Assembly (NCBI GenBank): GCA_021014325.1 | Contig: CM037461.1 | Location: 9,701,501 to 9,765,500 of the forward strand | Length of the DNA: 64,000 bases | DNA from: Plazaster borealis | Taxonomy: Eukaryota; Echinodermata; Asteroidea; Forcipulatida; Labidiasteridae | Direction: 5' to 3' | In this document: positions 56,187-64,000 of the stretch, in pieces | Position numbering within the stretch: position 1 is the first letter of the stretch | Layout of the letters: the number at the start of each line of letters is the position of its first letter | Position numbers and translations under genes: made by a program | Notes under the pieces: model-generated | The model's input: only the letters and a program-made list of their open reading frames with translations | The model's database searches: none | Told to the model about the DNA's origin: nothing

Positions 56187-58775
56187 TTGATGAACTTGTA
56201 ATCCTTGATAAATTATGCATCATAATGGTTGTACTGTCACTATCATCTTCTACAAGTTCATTATTGCTCTTGTCATTATTTTCATCAATAAATGAAGCCA
56301 TCTTACTCAGTGCATCCATCACTTCTCTATTGCAATAAATACATTTCTCATTGAATCCTTCTATCACAAGTCCATTAAGTGAGGTGACTCTACTCAAAGC
56401 AACATATGCTTGTCCTGCAGCAAATATACGATGAAGACAAATAACTGCTCTGTCAGTACTGAGTACCTGAACCTTGTGAGCTGTACAAGCCCATGCCAAC
56501 TTGAGAGGGAACTGATGTCACACATACTGGTTAGTAATACTTTCTTCTACCATTTCTACAGGTACAACATGCACATCTGGATTATTTGAAGACTGCCTTT
56601 TCAATTTTGACCCAATAGATTTGTTATCAAAATCAATTTCAATACAACTTGGTGACGACTGAACTGCTAACGTAATTATTTGATGTACAGTTCCAACTGC
56701 TCCATTCACAAGTCCATCACTTACATCGATATTTCTCGTTAACATTACCCTAGCACCAATACCAACCCACAATGATTTTGATAATGAGGATTGTTTTCCT
56801 TTTATTTCAGCATGCTTCATATTACCACTTCTTTCATCTTTCTTCAAATCCCTGGCCAAAATACACACACAGTCTACACACTTTGCAAACAGGGTTTTCA
56901 AATTATATTCATCAACTTGCTTGTTACAAGGGTAAATATGCACAGCATCAATCCAATCTTCTCCAGTTTCACGTGATTGCAACATTGTCATGTCATCCTG
57001 CCTCAACTTTTCCTTTTTCTTTCTTACACGCAACCTGTTCAGTACTTCAGCAAACTGTCCATCTTCCTTTTGTCTCATTATCTCAGTCAGTTCTACTTTC
57101 AGGAAGTTATCATTCCACAAATCACATTGAATAGTGCTCTGGTATAGAGATTTTCCTTTTACTGGAGGCAACTGGTAGAAATCTCCAACAGCTATTATAC
57201 TGACATTACCGAATGAACCATAGTCTCTTGTTTGTTTTATCTGTCGTAGACGTCCATGAATGTAGCACAATAACTTTTGATCTACCATCGAAATTTCATC
57301 TATAATCTAAATGTGTAACTGTTAAAATTTATTCCGAAGCGTACTGATCTTATCTTCAACGAGTGGCTGGTATGGCAGTCTAACATTTACAGGTATTGAG
57401 AATGCACTGTGAATAGTGGCACCATTGATATTGAAAGCTGCAACACCAGTAGGAGCTGTAAGCATTACAGATACATCATCAGGATTTTCCATCATTCTAG
57501 CAAACAGTCTTGTTGCTTCATAATAAATTGATTTAATCAAATGACTCTTTCCTGTTCCGGCACCACCAGTTACAAAAACATGAAATGGTTCTATATGTTT
57601 CCCATTTGTCTTGTCCAAACACCACTGTCTGATTTTATAGAAAACTTGTTTCTGGTTTACATTCAATGACCTGAACAATGCAAATGCTTCATGCTTGGAT
57701 ATTCTGAATATGGCTCAATGTTGCTCAATACTTCTTTATTACTGTCAGATTTCAAATCAGGAATTTCACATTCATCTTCATAATCATTTATTAATTCAGG
57801 ACGTTGGTTTTCGCATTCAAGTCTCTCTTGTTCTGTTTTAGGACAAATCTGAGCCCATGCATCTTCTTGTGGACCAAATTTCTCAAGAAATTGTTTTGCT
57901 TCATCCAGTGCCTCAACATTATACTCCTAAAGAGATCGATTCTTCTCAACAATGCACTTGACAGACTGCAGCTCATTATTCAATCGAAAACAAAACCGTT
58001 CATGTAAAAGTCTTCATACAAATCAAACTTTGACGGCTTCAGTTGAGCATCAACACGATATGGAAGAAATAATTGAAGGACACTCTGATAGTATTTCTCT
58101 GGATATTTGACAACGGAAAATCTAGGGTATCTAATGACTGCTGGATCACTTCGACTTCGCTTCTGTATATAACCTAAATGATTCTTTAATGTATGAACTG
58201 GTAACTGTTTCCTTGTACTTTCCCCTTTGGTTTTCTTACTGCCTGTATATATTACCCTATATTCTGAACAGAACTTTCCTAAGCACATGGACTCAAATTC
58301 CTCAGTATCTGGCCTTGCAACGTACCGATCGATTCTACTCGTCATCCATATGTCTTCATCTCCATCACATTTACTTTTAATCACACTTATCGGTAAACTC
58401 ATTGACAGGATTCTCACCAACAGGTATAAACTGTACTTCTCTAGATCCTTCTTTTAATCTCAAGCCACAGACCCGATACACTGCTTCTTGTGCTGATACT
58501 TCACGATCATGCAGATACACAGAACCAAGTTTCTTCATACTCTGTTTTGCATCTAAATTACCTTTTTGTGCCTCACTCTGAGCATGTGATAACAAGACAC
58601 CCATTTCACGTTCAGCTTTAGCCATATACGATACTATGTAGGCCACACAAGCATACACATCACAGATAAACTGAATATCCATGTTTGCATTCCAACATCT
58701 TATCAAATGAGGATAGTAGTAGGAACAATGGGGGTTCTGGACCACCTTGCTTTGGGGTATATACAAATAGAGCAC
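56170..58775 (-). pseudogene. Helentron Rep C-terminal edge and PIF1-like helicase
   Basis: Helitron-type transposons move by rolling circle using Rep plus a 5'-to-3' helicase. At 58720-58640 the segment [13 protein letters not shown] keeps the two spaced tyrosines and lysine of the Rep active-site helix (YxxxYxxK). After several frames the helicase shows motif I GGAGTGKS (about 57565), motif II IIDEIS (about 57305), motif [14 protein letters not shown] (about 57190) and the C-terminal WACTAHKVQ and [12 protein letters not shown] (about 56395). Stops near 57310-57321 and at about 56518, and frameshifts near 58400 and 57980, kill it. The HUH half of Rep is missing, and the similarity ends where the GC-rich duplicated block begins. 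Confidence 0.85.
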
Positions 58776-58951
58776 ATGGGGTTTGCTCCCAGCTTTATTG
58801 ATAGGGCTCGCCCCGCTCTCTTAGCGGGCTGCTGGTTCTAGACCACTTTTGGGTTGGGGTATATATACAAATAGAGCACATGGGGCTCTACTAAATTTTC
58901 GTATACGAAAATTAGGTTTTAATAGGGCTCGCCCCGCTCTCTTGGCGGGCT
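58733..58951. repeat. Duplicated ~100-bp block with TATA-like motif and GC hairpin
   Basis: Units 58733-58830 and 58834-58951 share GGTTCTRGACCAC, GGGGTATATAYACAAATAG, AGAGCACATGGGG and AGGGCTCGCCCCGCTCTCTT, then GCGGGCT, which folds back on CCCCGC. The second unit contains an extra palindrome (58894-58913). It separates the Helentron remains from the virus-like cassette and could be a terminal or promoter region of the cassette. Confidence 0.7.
58894..58913. repeat. Short palindrome: AATTTTCGTATACGAAAATT
   Basis: Perfect 20-bp palindrome with a TA or AT centre. It is present in the second GC-rich unit but not the first. Member of the palindrome family of this cassette. Confidence 0.85.
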
Positions 58952-58984
58952 CGACCCACAGCCAGCGACTTTCAACCTTAACGC

Positions 58985-59010
58985 TTCAACTTTCGTCTAC
59001 GAAAGTTGAA
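58985..59010. repeat. Short palindrome: 12-bp arms around CT
   Basis: TTCAACTTTCGT, CT, ACGAAAGTTGAA. A partial repeat of the right arm (CACGAAAGTTGAACACG) follows at 59011-59027. Confidence 0.85.
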
Positions 59011-59155
59011 CACGAAAGTTGAACACGATGGAGTGTAGCACGGTATACACAATGAGTGAACCCAACTGTAGACGTTTACGTTTGTGAATAACTGGGTGGA
59101 GGTTCGTTAAGTTTGCTACCACGGCTGAATTTAAAACTGGCAAAGCAACCGCACT

Positions 59156-59797
59156 TTATTTCAGTGTCGTTGCCGCAAGCTCTTTCATTATTGAAGCTCG
59201 GGCTTCGGCCATCAGCTCGTTTTTTGCTACTTCGTTGGTTTGAGCTGCGTATACTTTGCGGCTTTTTTTCTGAATATCAGCTTTTATTTGTCGATATTTA
59301 TTTATTTCGTTTATTACGAGCTTGAACTCTTCAGGGGAGATGTGCCCATCTTGTAGCGCTTGTGAGATCACATCTGAAACGCTGTTGAGCTTAGATAGAG
59401 CGAGAACACGAATCTCATCGTGATTTTTAGCTTTTACAAGGAGCCGCCGAGAGACGAACTTACCGGCAATACCGGCAAGACCACAAACACCTGCAGCTGC
59501 TTCAAGTGCAATGACAATAGGCGCAGCTATAATTGTGGAGAGCAATCCTACACCAGTAGCTCCCATTCCAAGGCATGATAGAATCAACACTGTGTCAATA
59601 CCATCAACGATATTGATAGATCTACGGTACTTTTTGTACAGCTTACTTCTGTCTTCTATCTCTTTTTCAAGTTTGCGTTCGAGGTTGCGGATTTCAGTCA
59701 GGCGATAATTAGAGCCTGTGTTGTTGTCCTCAGGCTCAAGAATGGGATACAATCGCTCAGTTGTTTCGATGGTAGGAGCTGTTGGTATCTTAGGCAT
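59156..59797 (-). CDS. Virus-like cassette protein: coiled coil plus hydrophobic hairpin
   Basis: The start is taken as ATG 59797 (MPKIPTAPTI), because it overlaps the preceding gene's stop by 8 nt, a compact arrangement; an upstream in-frame ATG at 59818 is possible. A charged coiled-coil region (ERKLEKEIEDRSKLYKKYRR, residues ~43-62) precedes a long Gly/Ala-rich hydrophobic segment (residues ~70-115) that could be two membrane helices. A C-terminal helical part has DGHISPEEFKLVINEIN. The frame is intact. I recall similar unannotated proteins in several marine invertebrate genomes but no function. It may be a structural or membrane-active component. Confidence 0.6.
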   Translation of the reverse strand: MPKIPTAPTIETTERLYPILEPEDNNTGSNYRLTEIRNLERKLEKEIEDRSKLYKKYRRSINIVDGIDTVLILSCLGMGATGVGLLSTIIAAPIVIALEAAAGVCGLAGIAGKFVSRRLLVKAKNHDEIRVLALSKLNSVSDVISQALQDGHISPEEFKLVINEINKYRQIKADIQKKSRKVYAAQTNEVAKNELMAEARASIMKELAATTLK

Positions 59798-60464
59798 TTT
59801 CTCGAATTTCAAGCACAACAGTTATGGGTTTGCTATGGTTTTGTAGCAACAGGTTATGTTTATCTAACGCGCGAAGGTTCAATTGATGTATGTGCCCAAC
59901 TTCAAGTTTTTTGTACATAGGACAAATAGGATTAATGTTTATAACGCCTTTGGGTGCGGCTGGGGTTATGGCTAGTAGTGTTGAAGGAGCGCCATCAACG
60001 ATGTTGGAGGTTGTAGAAAGTTGATCGAGGTGTATGTATACCCACTTGTGAATATCGAAGTTAGAGGGTCTGTCTCCCTCGTATTCCCCATCAATCCAAC
60101 CTTTTTCGCTGATACCCAACAGGCGGCGTATATCAGAGGGTATTTTTAAGGCTCCGCCCGTTGGAATGCTGAACATGACTAGATTTGTTGCTTTATCTAT
60201 CTCGACCGATACTTGGGGCAGCTCTTTTGTGAACAGATTTTGTAGGTATTCAAAGGTATATAATCCAGCAGGGATCATAATCTTTCGAGGTTTATCTTCC
60301 AAGGTAGAACGCCACAAAATTCCAGCTGAATGCCCAATATTTCGATGGCTAACCTCATAATGCAAACCTCTGAGGGCAGCATAGAGCTTGCCATCTGTAT
60401 TATCGATTACAGTTTGGAGATGCGACGCTTCTTCATTTTGAATATCGGTTAGTGTCACAAACAT
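59790..60464 (-). CDS. Minor-capsid-like protein, paralogue 1
   Basis: 224 residues starting MFVTLTDIQNEEASH. The frame is open and ends at TAA 59790-59792 overlapping the next gene. Features include GLYTFEYLQNLFTKELPQVS, LLGISEKGW, then WVYIHLDQLSTTSNIVDGAP and a C-terminal strand-rich region. The pattern (YTFE.LQ..F, a LLGI turn, IHL, G.PS.LL..P, a final b-strand) recalls penton/minor-capsid single jelly-roll proteins of Polinton-like and adinto-like elements, but this is resemblance only. It shares order and many residues with the gene at 60534-61232, so the two are tandem duplicates. Confidence 0.6.
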   Translation of the reverse strand: MFVTLTDIQNEEASHLQTVIDNTDGKLYAALRGLHYEVSHRNIGHSAGILWRSTLEDKPRKIMIPAGLYTFEYLQNLFTKELPQVSVEIDKATNLVMFSIPTGGALKIPSDIRRLLGISEKGWIDGEYEGDRPSNFDIHKWVYIHLDQLSTTSNIVDGAPSTLLAITPAAPKGVININPICPMYKKLEVGHIHQLNLRALDKHNLLLQNHSKPITVVLEIRENA

Positions 60465-60468
60465 AACT

Positions 60469-60490
60469 AATCTTTTGTCTACGAAAGATT
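60469..60490. repeat. Short palindrome: 10-bp arms around CT
   Basis: AATCTTTTGT, CT, ACGAAAGATT with a single T/C mismatch. Located just upstream of the start codon of paralogue 1. Confidence 0.85.
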
Positions 60491-60494
60491 GTTA

Positions 60495-60532
60495 ATGCGG
60501 TTATACCAAACAAAGCTTATAGCTTCAACACA
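60495..60532. repeat. Relic of the 5' end of the convergent gene
   Basis: TGCGGTTAT and AAGCTTATAGCTT.AACACAG match 61310-61347, which is the start region of the plus-strand 410-residue protein gene. Here the ATG and frame are lost. It marks the edge of the duplication that made the two minus-strand paralogues. Confidence 0.75.
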
Positions 60533-60533
60533 G

Positions 60534-61232
60534 CTAATCTTTTGCTTGCAAAAGATTAATTTCAAGTACTGCAGTCATAGAGATAGGATTGTCACGCATA
60601 TCTTTACCATATTCATCTAACACGAGAAAGTTTAGTTGATATATATGTCCTGCTTTAAGTTTTTTGTACATAGGGTAAGCAAGGTTAACGTTTACACTGC
60701 TTTCAGATTTGAACGGGGTTATGGTTAGCAGCGACGAGGGGGCGCCATCAATAGTATTAGAAGCCGCATCAAGTTGATTGAGGTGTATAAAAACTAGGTT
60801 AGGAGTATGGAACCTTGAGGGTCTAATTCCATCTACTCTTCCTTGGAACCAACGATCGTCAAAAAGATTAGAGAGAATGCCCAATAGTGAACACATTGCA
60901 TCATCAAATTTAAAATACATAGAACTACTACTGGCATTGATACTGACAAACCCCGTTGTTTTGTTCATTTGGAGTCCTATTTGGGGTATATTTGCTTTGA
61001 AAAACTGTTGTATATCTTCAAAGGTGTACATTCCTCGAACAACTTTAATCGAGGTATAACTAAGATTATTATTACGGTCAAACTTAAGATCAACAGTAGA
61101 GTCAACATCAAGAGTGTTAGTTTTTTTAAAATGCAACTCTCTTAGGGCAACACAGAGTTTACCATTTACATTGTTAATTGCGGGTTGGAAGAGCGGCGCT
61201 TTATTTTGAATATTGGTTTGTGTAACAAACAT
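60534..61232 (-). CDS. Minor-capsid-like protein, paralogue 2
   Basis: 232 residues starting MFVTQTNIQNKAPLFQ. Shared landmarks with paralogue 1 are the start MFVT.T.IQN, GMYTFEDIQQFFKANIPQI, SLLGI, FIHLNQLDAASNTIDGAP, YPMYKKLKAGHIYQLNF and a C-terminal VLEI. The last codons and stop lie inside the palindrome 60535-60558, which adds NLLQAKD to the C-terminus relative to paralogue 1. Its start faces the start of the plus-strand gene, an 84-bp divergent spacer holding two palindromes and probably both promoters. Confidence 0.6.
   Translation of the reverse strand: MFVTQTNIQNKAPLFQPAINNVNGKLCVALRELHFKKTNTLDVDSTVDLKFDRNNNLSYTSIKVVRGMYTFEDIQQFFKANIPQIGLQMNKTTGFVSINASSSSMYFKFDDAMCSLLGILSNLFDDRWFQGRVDGIRPSRFHTPNLVFIHLNQLDAASNTIDGAPSSLLTITPFKSESSVNVNLAYPMYKKLKAGHIYQLNFLVLDEYGKDMRDNPISMTAVLEINLLQAKD
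60535..60558. repeat. Short palindrome: 11-bp arms around TT, in a gene end
   Basis: TAATCTTTTGC, TT, GCAAAAGATTA. It encodes the last residues and the stop of paralogue 2 on the minus strand. Confidence 0.9.
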
Positions 61233-61241
61233 AGCGAACTT

Positions 61242-61261
61242 AACTTTTCTACAGAAAAGTT
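61242..61261. repeat. Short palindrome: 9-bp arms around AC
   Basis: AACTTTTCT, AC, AGAAAAGTT, 10 bp upstream of the start codon of paralogue 2. A weaker TTATAC/GTATAA pair follows at 61272-61285. Confidence 0.85.
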
Positions 61262-61288
61262 TCTTTTGAACTTATACGAGTATAACTT

Positions 61289-61308
61289 AAACTTTGCAAG
61301 CAAAGTTT
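61289..61308. repeat. Short palindrome: 9-bp arms around AA
   Basis: AAACTTTGC, AA, GCAAAGTTT, just upstream of the conserved TGCGGTTAT and the ATG of the plus-strand gene. Confidence 0.85.
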
Positions 61309-61316
61309 GTGCGGTT

Positions 61317-62662
61317 ATGTCTAACCAAGCTTATAGCTTTAACACAGATGCATCTTACCAAACAGGTGGGGTATACTCCGCAAAATCTCAACCCGTATTG
61401 CAAAATGTTACAATACAGGTTGATACGGGGTGGCGAGCTTTGACACCGTCTTTCCGGATATATTGTCGGCGGAGCGGTATAGGCTGCCACACGTACAAAG
61501 TGATGATGTAGTGGACACGTGGAGCTCAAACCCGATGAAATTTTGGCAAAATAAGATTAACTTTGCAGTGTGGTGTGCTACCACAGGTTGCGGTGTCTCT
61601 GCAGAAGACCATCTTAGCTCTAAAGTCCCGATGGTGCGATCAGTCTACCGCTTTCACGTATACTACCAGGTGCGAAGGATTCTTGAAGGGATGCAGGTGC
61701 CACTCCCACAGGATGACACTTGGGATGCCTTTGATACCCCATACAACCAGAGGGTATATGAGCAAATTTGCGCGGAGTTTGGTGTCTCACCGCACACCGA
61801 CTGGCGGCAGAGCATCGACCAAAATAGTGGTCTTGGAACGCCATATCATTGGTGGAAAGGTTCAGTGCTCTCTATTAAAGAAGTGAGCAACGATTTGGTT
61901 GCTAGTGGGGGTCTTAACCCCAGCTTCGGTGTTTCGTCGAACGACTATAGAAAAGACTGCATGAGCTTTGGTGATAGACCAGCCACGTTCAGCGTCGACT
62001 ACATCGGTCAGGGGCCAGAAGGAGACCAAGCATGGACAACATTTGTTCTCGACAAGTCGGAGGGCTTTACCCAACCTGGGGTTGAAAGAATCAACGACTT
62101 TATCCGAACATACGTGTGGGCTATCCTAGGCGCACAGGCGCAGATTCGCTCGAGTATTATTGGCACCGGTGCCGCATTTGACACCCAGAAACAGTTCTTA
62201 GCGAATGTTGAGGATGCAGTCTCAAGCCCTGTAGATCTCCCGAGTGCGGTGGCACGCTACCAAGACATGCTTCGATACGCCCGCTCTAAGGTTGACTATG
62301 TATTCGGAATTGGTTTGTATATGGCTCCCAGCAACATGGAGTTGCAGATTGGAACTATTCAGGACTACAACAACGAGATTGTGATCGCGGAGCAGGGGCA
62401 AAATTTGGGCTTTAACAACGGTATAAATGCAGTTGTCGAGAATTTGTTACCTGTAAAGGATATGGAGGGGCCTCCTGCAAGGCCAGCACACCTAGCTCAA
62501 ACTCCGGAAGTTAGTTTGATGGGACCGGTTTTGGCACAGCCTGATATCGACGTAGATGAAAGACAAACTTTCGTAGACGAAAGTTTAGCGCACTATGATG
62601 GGCGAACTGCACTTGTTGTTGGTGGCGTTGCTCTTGGTCTCGGTTGGCTCGCTCTACGCTAA
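61317..62662 (+). pseudogene. Virus-like cassette protein of about 450 residues, one frameshift
   Basis: The N-terminus begins at ATG 61317 (MSNQAYSFNTDASYQTGG) and runs to about 61425, where the frame slips by one base. The remaining ~410 codons are open to TAA 62660-62662. It includes FWQNKINFAVWCATTGCGVS, VRSVYRFHVYYQVRRIL, YVWAILGAQAQIRSS and ALVVGGVALGLGWLALR as a C-terminal hydrophobic anchor. Conserved Trp, Tyr and Asp clusters suggest a structured protein, possibly a virion component, but I recognise no domain. A palindrome (62565-62586) lies in the linker before the anchor, and three 17-bp palindrome-derived repeats follow the stop. Transcribed away from the paralogue pair. Confidence 0.6.
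62565..62586. repeat. Short palindrome inside a coding region: 10-bp arms around AG
   Basis: AAACTTTCGT, AG, ACGAAAGTTT, in frame in the C-terminal linker (encoding QTFVDES). It does not break the frame. Confidence 0.9.
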
Positions 62663-62663
62663 A

Positions 62664-62714
62664 ACTTTTGTCTACAAAAAACTTTTGTCTACAAAAAACT
62701 TTTGTCTACAAAAG
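62664..62714. repeat. Three tandem 17-bp palindrome-derived units
   Basis: ACTTTTGTCTACAAAAA at 62664 and 62681 and a closing ACTTTTGTCTACAAAAG at 62698, all CTTTTGT, CT, ACAAAAx. It begins one base after the stop codon of the plus-strand gene. Confidence 0.9.
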
Positions 62715-62718
62715 TTTA

Positions 62719-62775
62719 TTATTTATAAAAGATTAAAGTTAACTAATCTTTTATTTATAAAAGATTAAAGTTAAC
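62719..62775. repeat. Duplicated 25-bp segment with palindrome TAATCTTTTAT/ATAAAAGATTA
   Basis: TTATTTATAAAAGATTAAAG is at 62719 and 62751. The palindrome 62744-62767 has 11-bp arms around TT and contains the stop codon of the minus-strand gene ending at 62751. It lies between two convergent genes and may serve 3' end formation. Confidence 0.85.
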
Positions 62776-62974
62776 AGTACACCGCCGATGGCAACAATTA
62801 TTGCCCATAGGTTTCCCGCGAGCCAGCCAGCAGTTTTACTCAAGAGGTTGAGGAGCCACGATATAATGCCTCTGATGATGCCCGGTAGTGCGGCTGCAGC
62901 CTTTCCAGCTAATTGGGCTAGAAGGCGCCCGAGAGCTTGCAAATGTTTTTTCGCCCACTCTTTTACCCCATCTT

Positions 62975-62996
62975 GATCTTTTGCAGGCAAAAGATC
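62975..62996. repeat. Short palindrome inside a coding region: 10-bp arms around AG
   Basis: GATCTTTTGC, AG, GCAAAAGATC, in frame in the linker after TM 1 and encoding DLLPAKD on the minus strand. Compare NLLQAKD from the palindrome at 60535. Confidence 0.9.
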
Positions 62997-63415
62997 TGTG
63001 GGAGGTGTTGGCGGTGTAACCCCGCCAGCTGGCCCACCAGTCAAGGCAAGAACCAGAGTGCTGATGGCAAAGCCCAGTGCAGTGATAATGGTGGCTATGG
63101 TCACACCCTGCTCGCGGAACAGGGTCCGTAGCCGATCGGCCAGAGATTTGTTTTTATCTAGAACGCTAGATATGGTCTCACGAATTTGGCGGAACTGTGA
63201 CCGGTTGTTGGTTGAGGACATCAACGCTGTCTCGAGCCGCTGCGAGATTATCTTCGGCTTTTGTAATTTCACGTTCGATTTGGTCCGCTCGCTCAGTTGT
63301 CCCGGGTTGCTTAAGCTCTTCGCGATAGCCCTCGATTAGCTGCTGGAGAGAAACTAATTTGCTCTCTTGCACCGCTTTTGTGGCACGCAGTTTTCAGGGC
63401 TTTGTCAAGCCCTAG

Positions 63416-63439
63416 AATCTCTCTCATAGGCAAAAGATT
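63416..63439. repeat. Possible decayed palindrome
   Basis: The right arm GGCAAAAGATT is family-like (encoding NLLPM on the minus strand) but the left arm AATCTCTCTCAT has diverged. This is weak support for an older in-frame copy. Confidence 0.35.
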
Positions 63440-64000
63440 TTCTTCCTCAGTAGGCGGCTCAGATGACATACTAATAAGTAAATCATCTAAAACATTAACT
63501 GTCTGATCTAGTACATCACCATCTGCTTGTGTTGCATTTTGTGCTTTATCAGCAACCTTTTCTAACTCGCGAAGGGTAGGTTGAGGATGACGACGCAGTG
63601 TACTGTCGTACCCAGGCAGGTTGAGAAAATCTCGAATAGCTCTGGAGCCCCCAGAGCCAAAACTTTGGGCAATAGTACCCAATCCTAAAAACTTTTTAGG
63701 GCCTTTAGTAGCACTCATCCGAACCTTTTTATCACCTTCTACCCAGTAAAGTGTTTTACCATCTTCGCCGACCTGAAACCGTTTGTATTCTATGATCGTA
63801 GGTCGAGGGCCATTGTTTAGACCTATCTCCTCATAGAAAGCATTTACTAAACGGTCTCGCTGTTCTCGCAACTCGTCTGTACGGATGTCGTCGCGCGCTT
63901 GGTTGATGCGGTCGCCGTATTCATTAGCCGATAGCCCATCTAAGGGTGCCCCGATAGGAGGTTCAGGGGAAATAAAACTGGTTTCTTCTTCGACTTCTGG

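Larger units (their letters stand above)
62751..64000 (-). pseudogene. Coiled-coil protein with two C-terminal membrane segments, runs off the window
   Basis: The minus-strand protein enters from beyond 64000. The first part (about 64000-63380) has YKRFQVGEDGKTLYWVEGD, GLGTIAQSFGSGGSRAI and LREILGLDKALKTA-like heptads. A shift near 63375 leads to a coiled coil (IEREITKAEDNLAAARDSVD) and another near 63185 to FRQIRETISSVLDKNKSLADR. Then come LFREQGVTIATIITALGFAI (TM 1), a Pro/Gly linker with a palindrome, an Ala/Leu-rich amphipathic region and WAIIVAIGGVLLTLIFY (TM 2). Stop at 62751. I recall the REQGxTIAxIxTAxG...PGIIxxIxSWLLN signature from uncharacterised proteins in marine invertebrates. 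Its function is unknown; a membrane-penetrating or tape-like role is speculation. Two frameshifts suggest a recently dead copy. Confidence 0.55.

Overview
This is a eukaryotic (metazoan) window. It is AT-rich, has spliceosomal introns with GT..AG junctions, and carries a transposon mixture typical of marine invertebrates such as cnidarians, hemichordates, amphioxus or echinoderms. I cannot name the species. No intact host housekeeping gene is visible. Most recognisable sequence is mobile-element or virus-like, and most of it is broken.

Layout. 1-5.4 kb: mostly unassigned AT-rich DNA holding one 1.1-kb hAT-like non-autonomous transposon (1591-2697). 5.4-8.8 kb: an L1/Tx1-like LINE with an ORF1 and an endonuclease but no reverse transcriptase core. 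9.3-12.6 kb: a tRNA-derived SINE, a TGAGTCA-rich cluster, and a spliced gene fragment broken by a 47-bp tandem duplication. 13.3-23.3 kb: a nested stack. A Polinton/Maverick-type family-B DNA polymerase pseudogene (minus strand) is split by a second copy of the hAT-like element (13940-15059) and by a 7.0-kb Academ-like transposon (16230-23252). Both insertions have exact target-site duplications. 24.1-25.4 kb: three exons of an integrase-core gene. 26.2-28.8 and 33.9-35.4 kb: two further degenerate Academ-type genes. 30.8-32.2 kb: a three-exon SAM plus HECT-tail mini-gene. 35.4-37.3 kb: a foldback carrying telomere-like repeats, a hairpin minisatellite, and a MULE-like element. 38.9-47.6 kb: a complete but disabled Ty3/gypsy element with two LTRs. 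48.8-54.5 kb: tandem repeats and a 419-bp foldback. 55.6-58.7 kb: a degraded Helentron with the C-terminal edge of Rep, a PIF1-like helicase and an endonuclease.

58.7-64.0 kb is the most unusual region. It is a compact virus-like cassette of unassigned proteins: two tandem paralogues with a minor-capsid-like look, an overlapping membrane protein, a convergent 410-residue protein, and a coiled-coil/two-TM protein that runs off the window. Its gene boundaries, and some coding regions, are studded with a family of short palindromes that share one architecture (about 7-12-bp arms around a 2-bp centre) but vary in sequence in a way that keeps the pairing. This palindrome family is the best candidate for something undescribed. 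The tandem paralogues also keep a relic of the divergent gene's 5' end between them, which records how they were duplicated.
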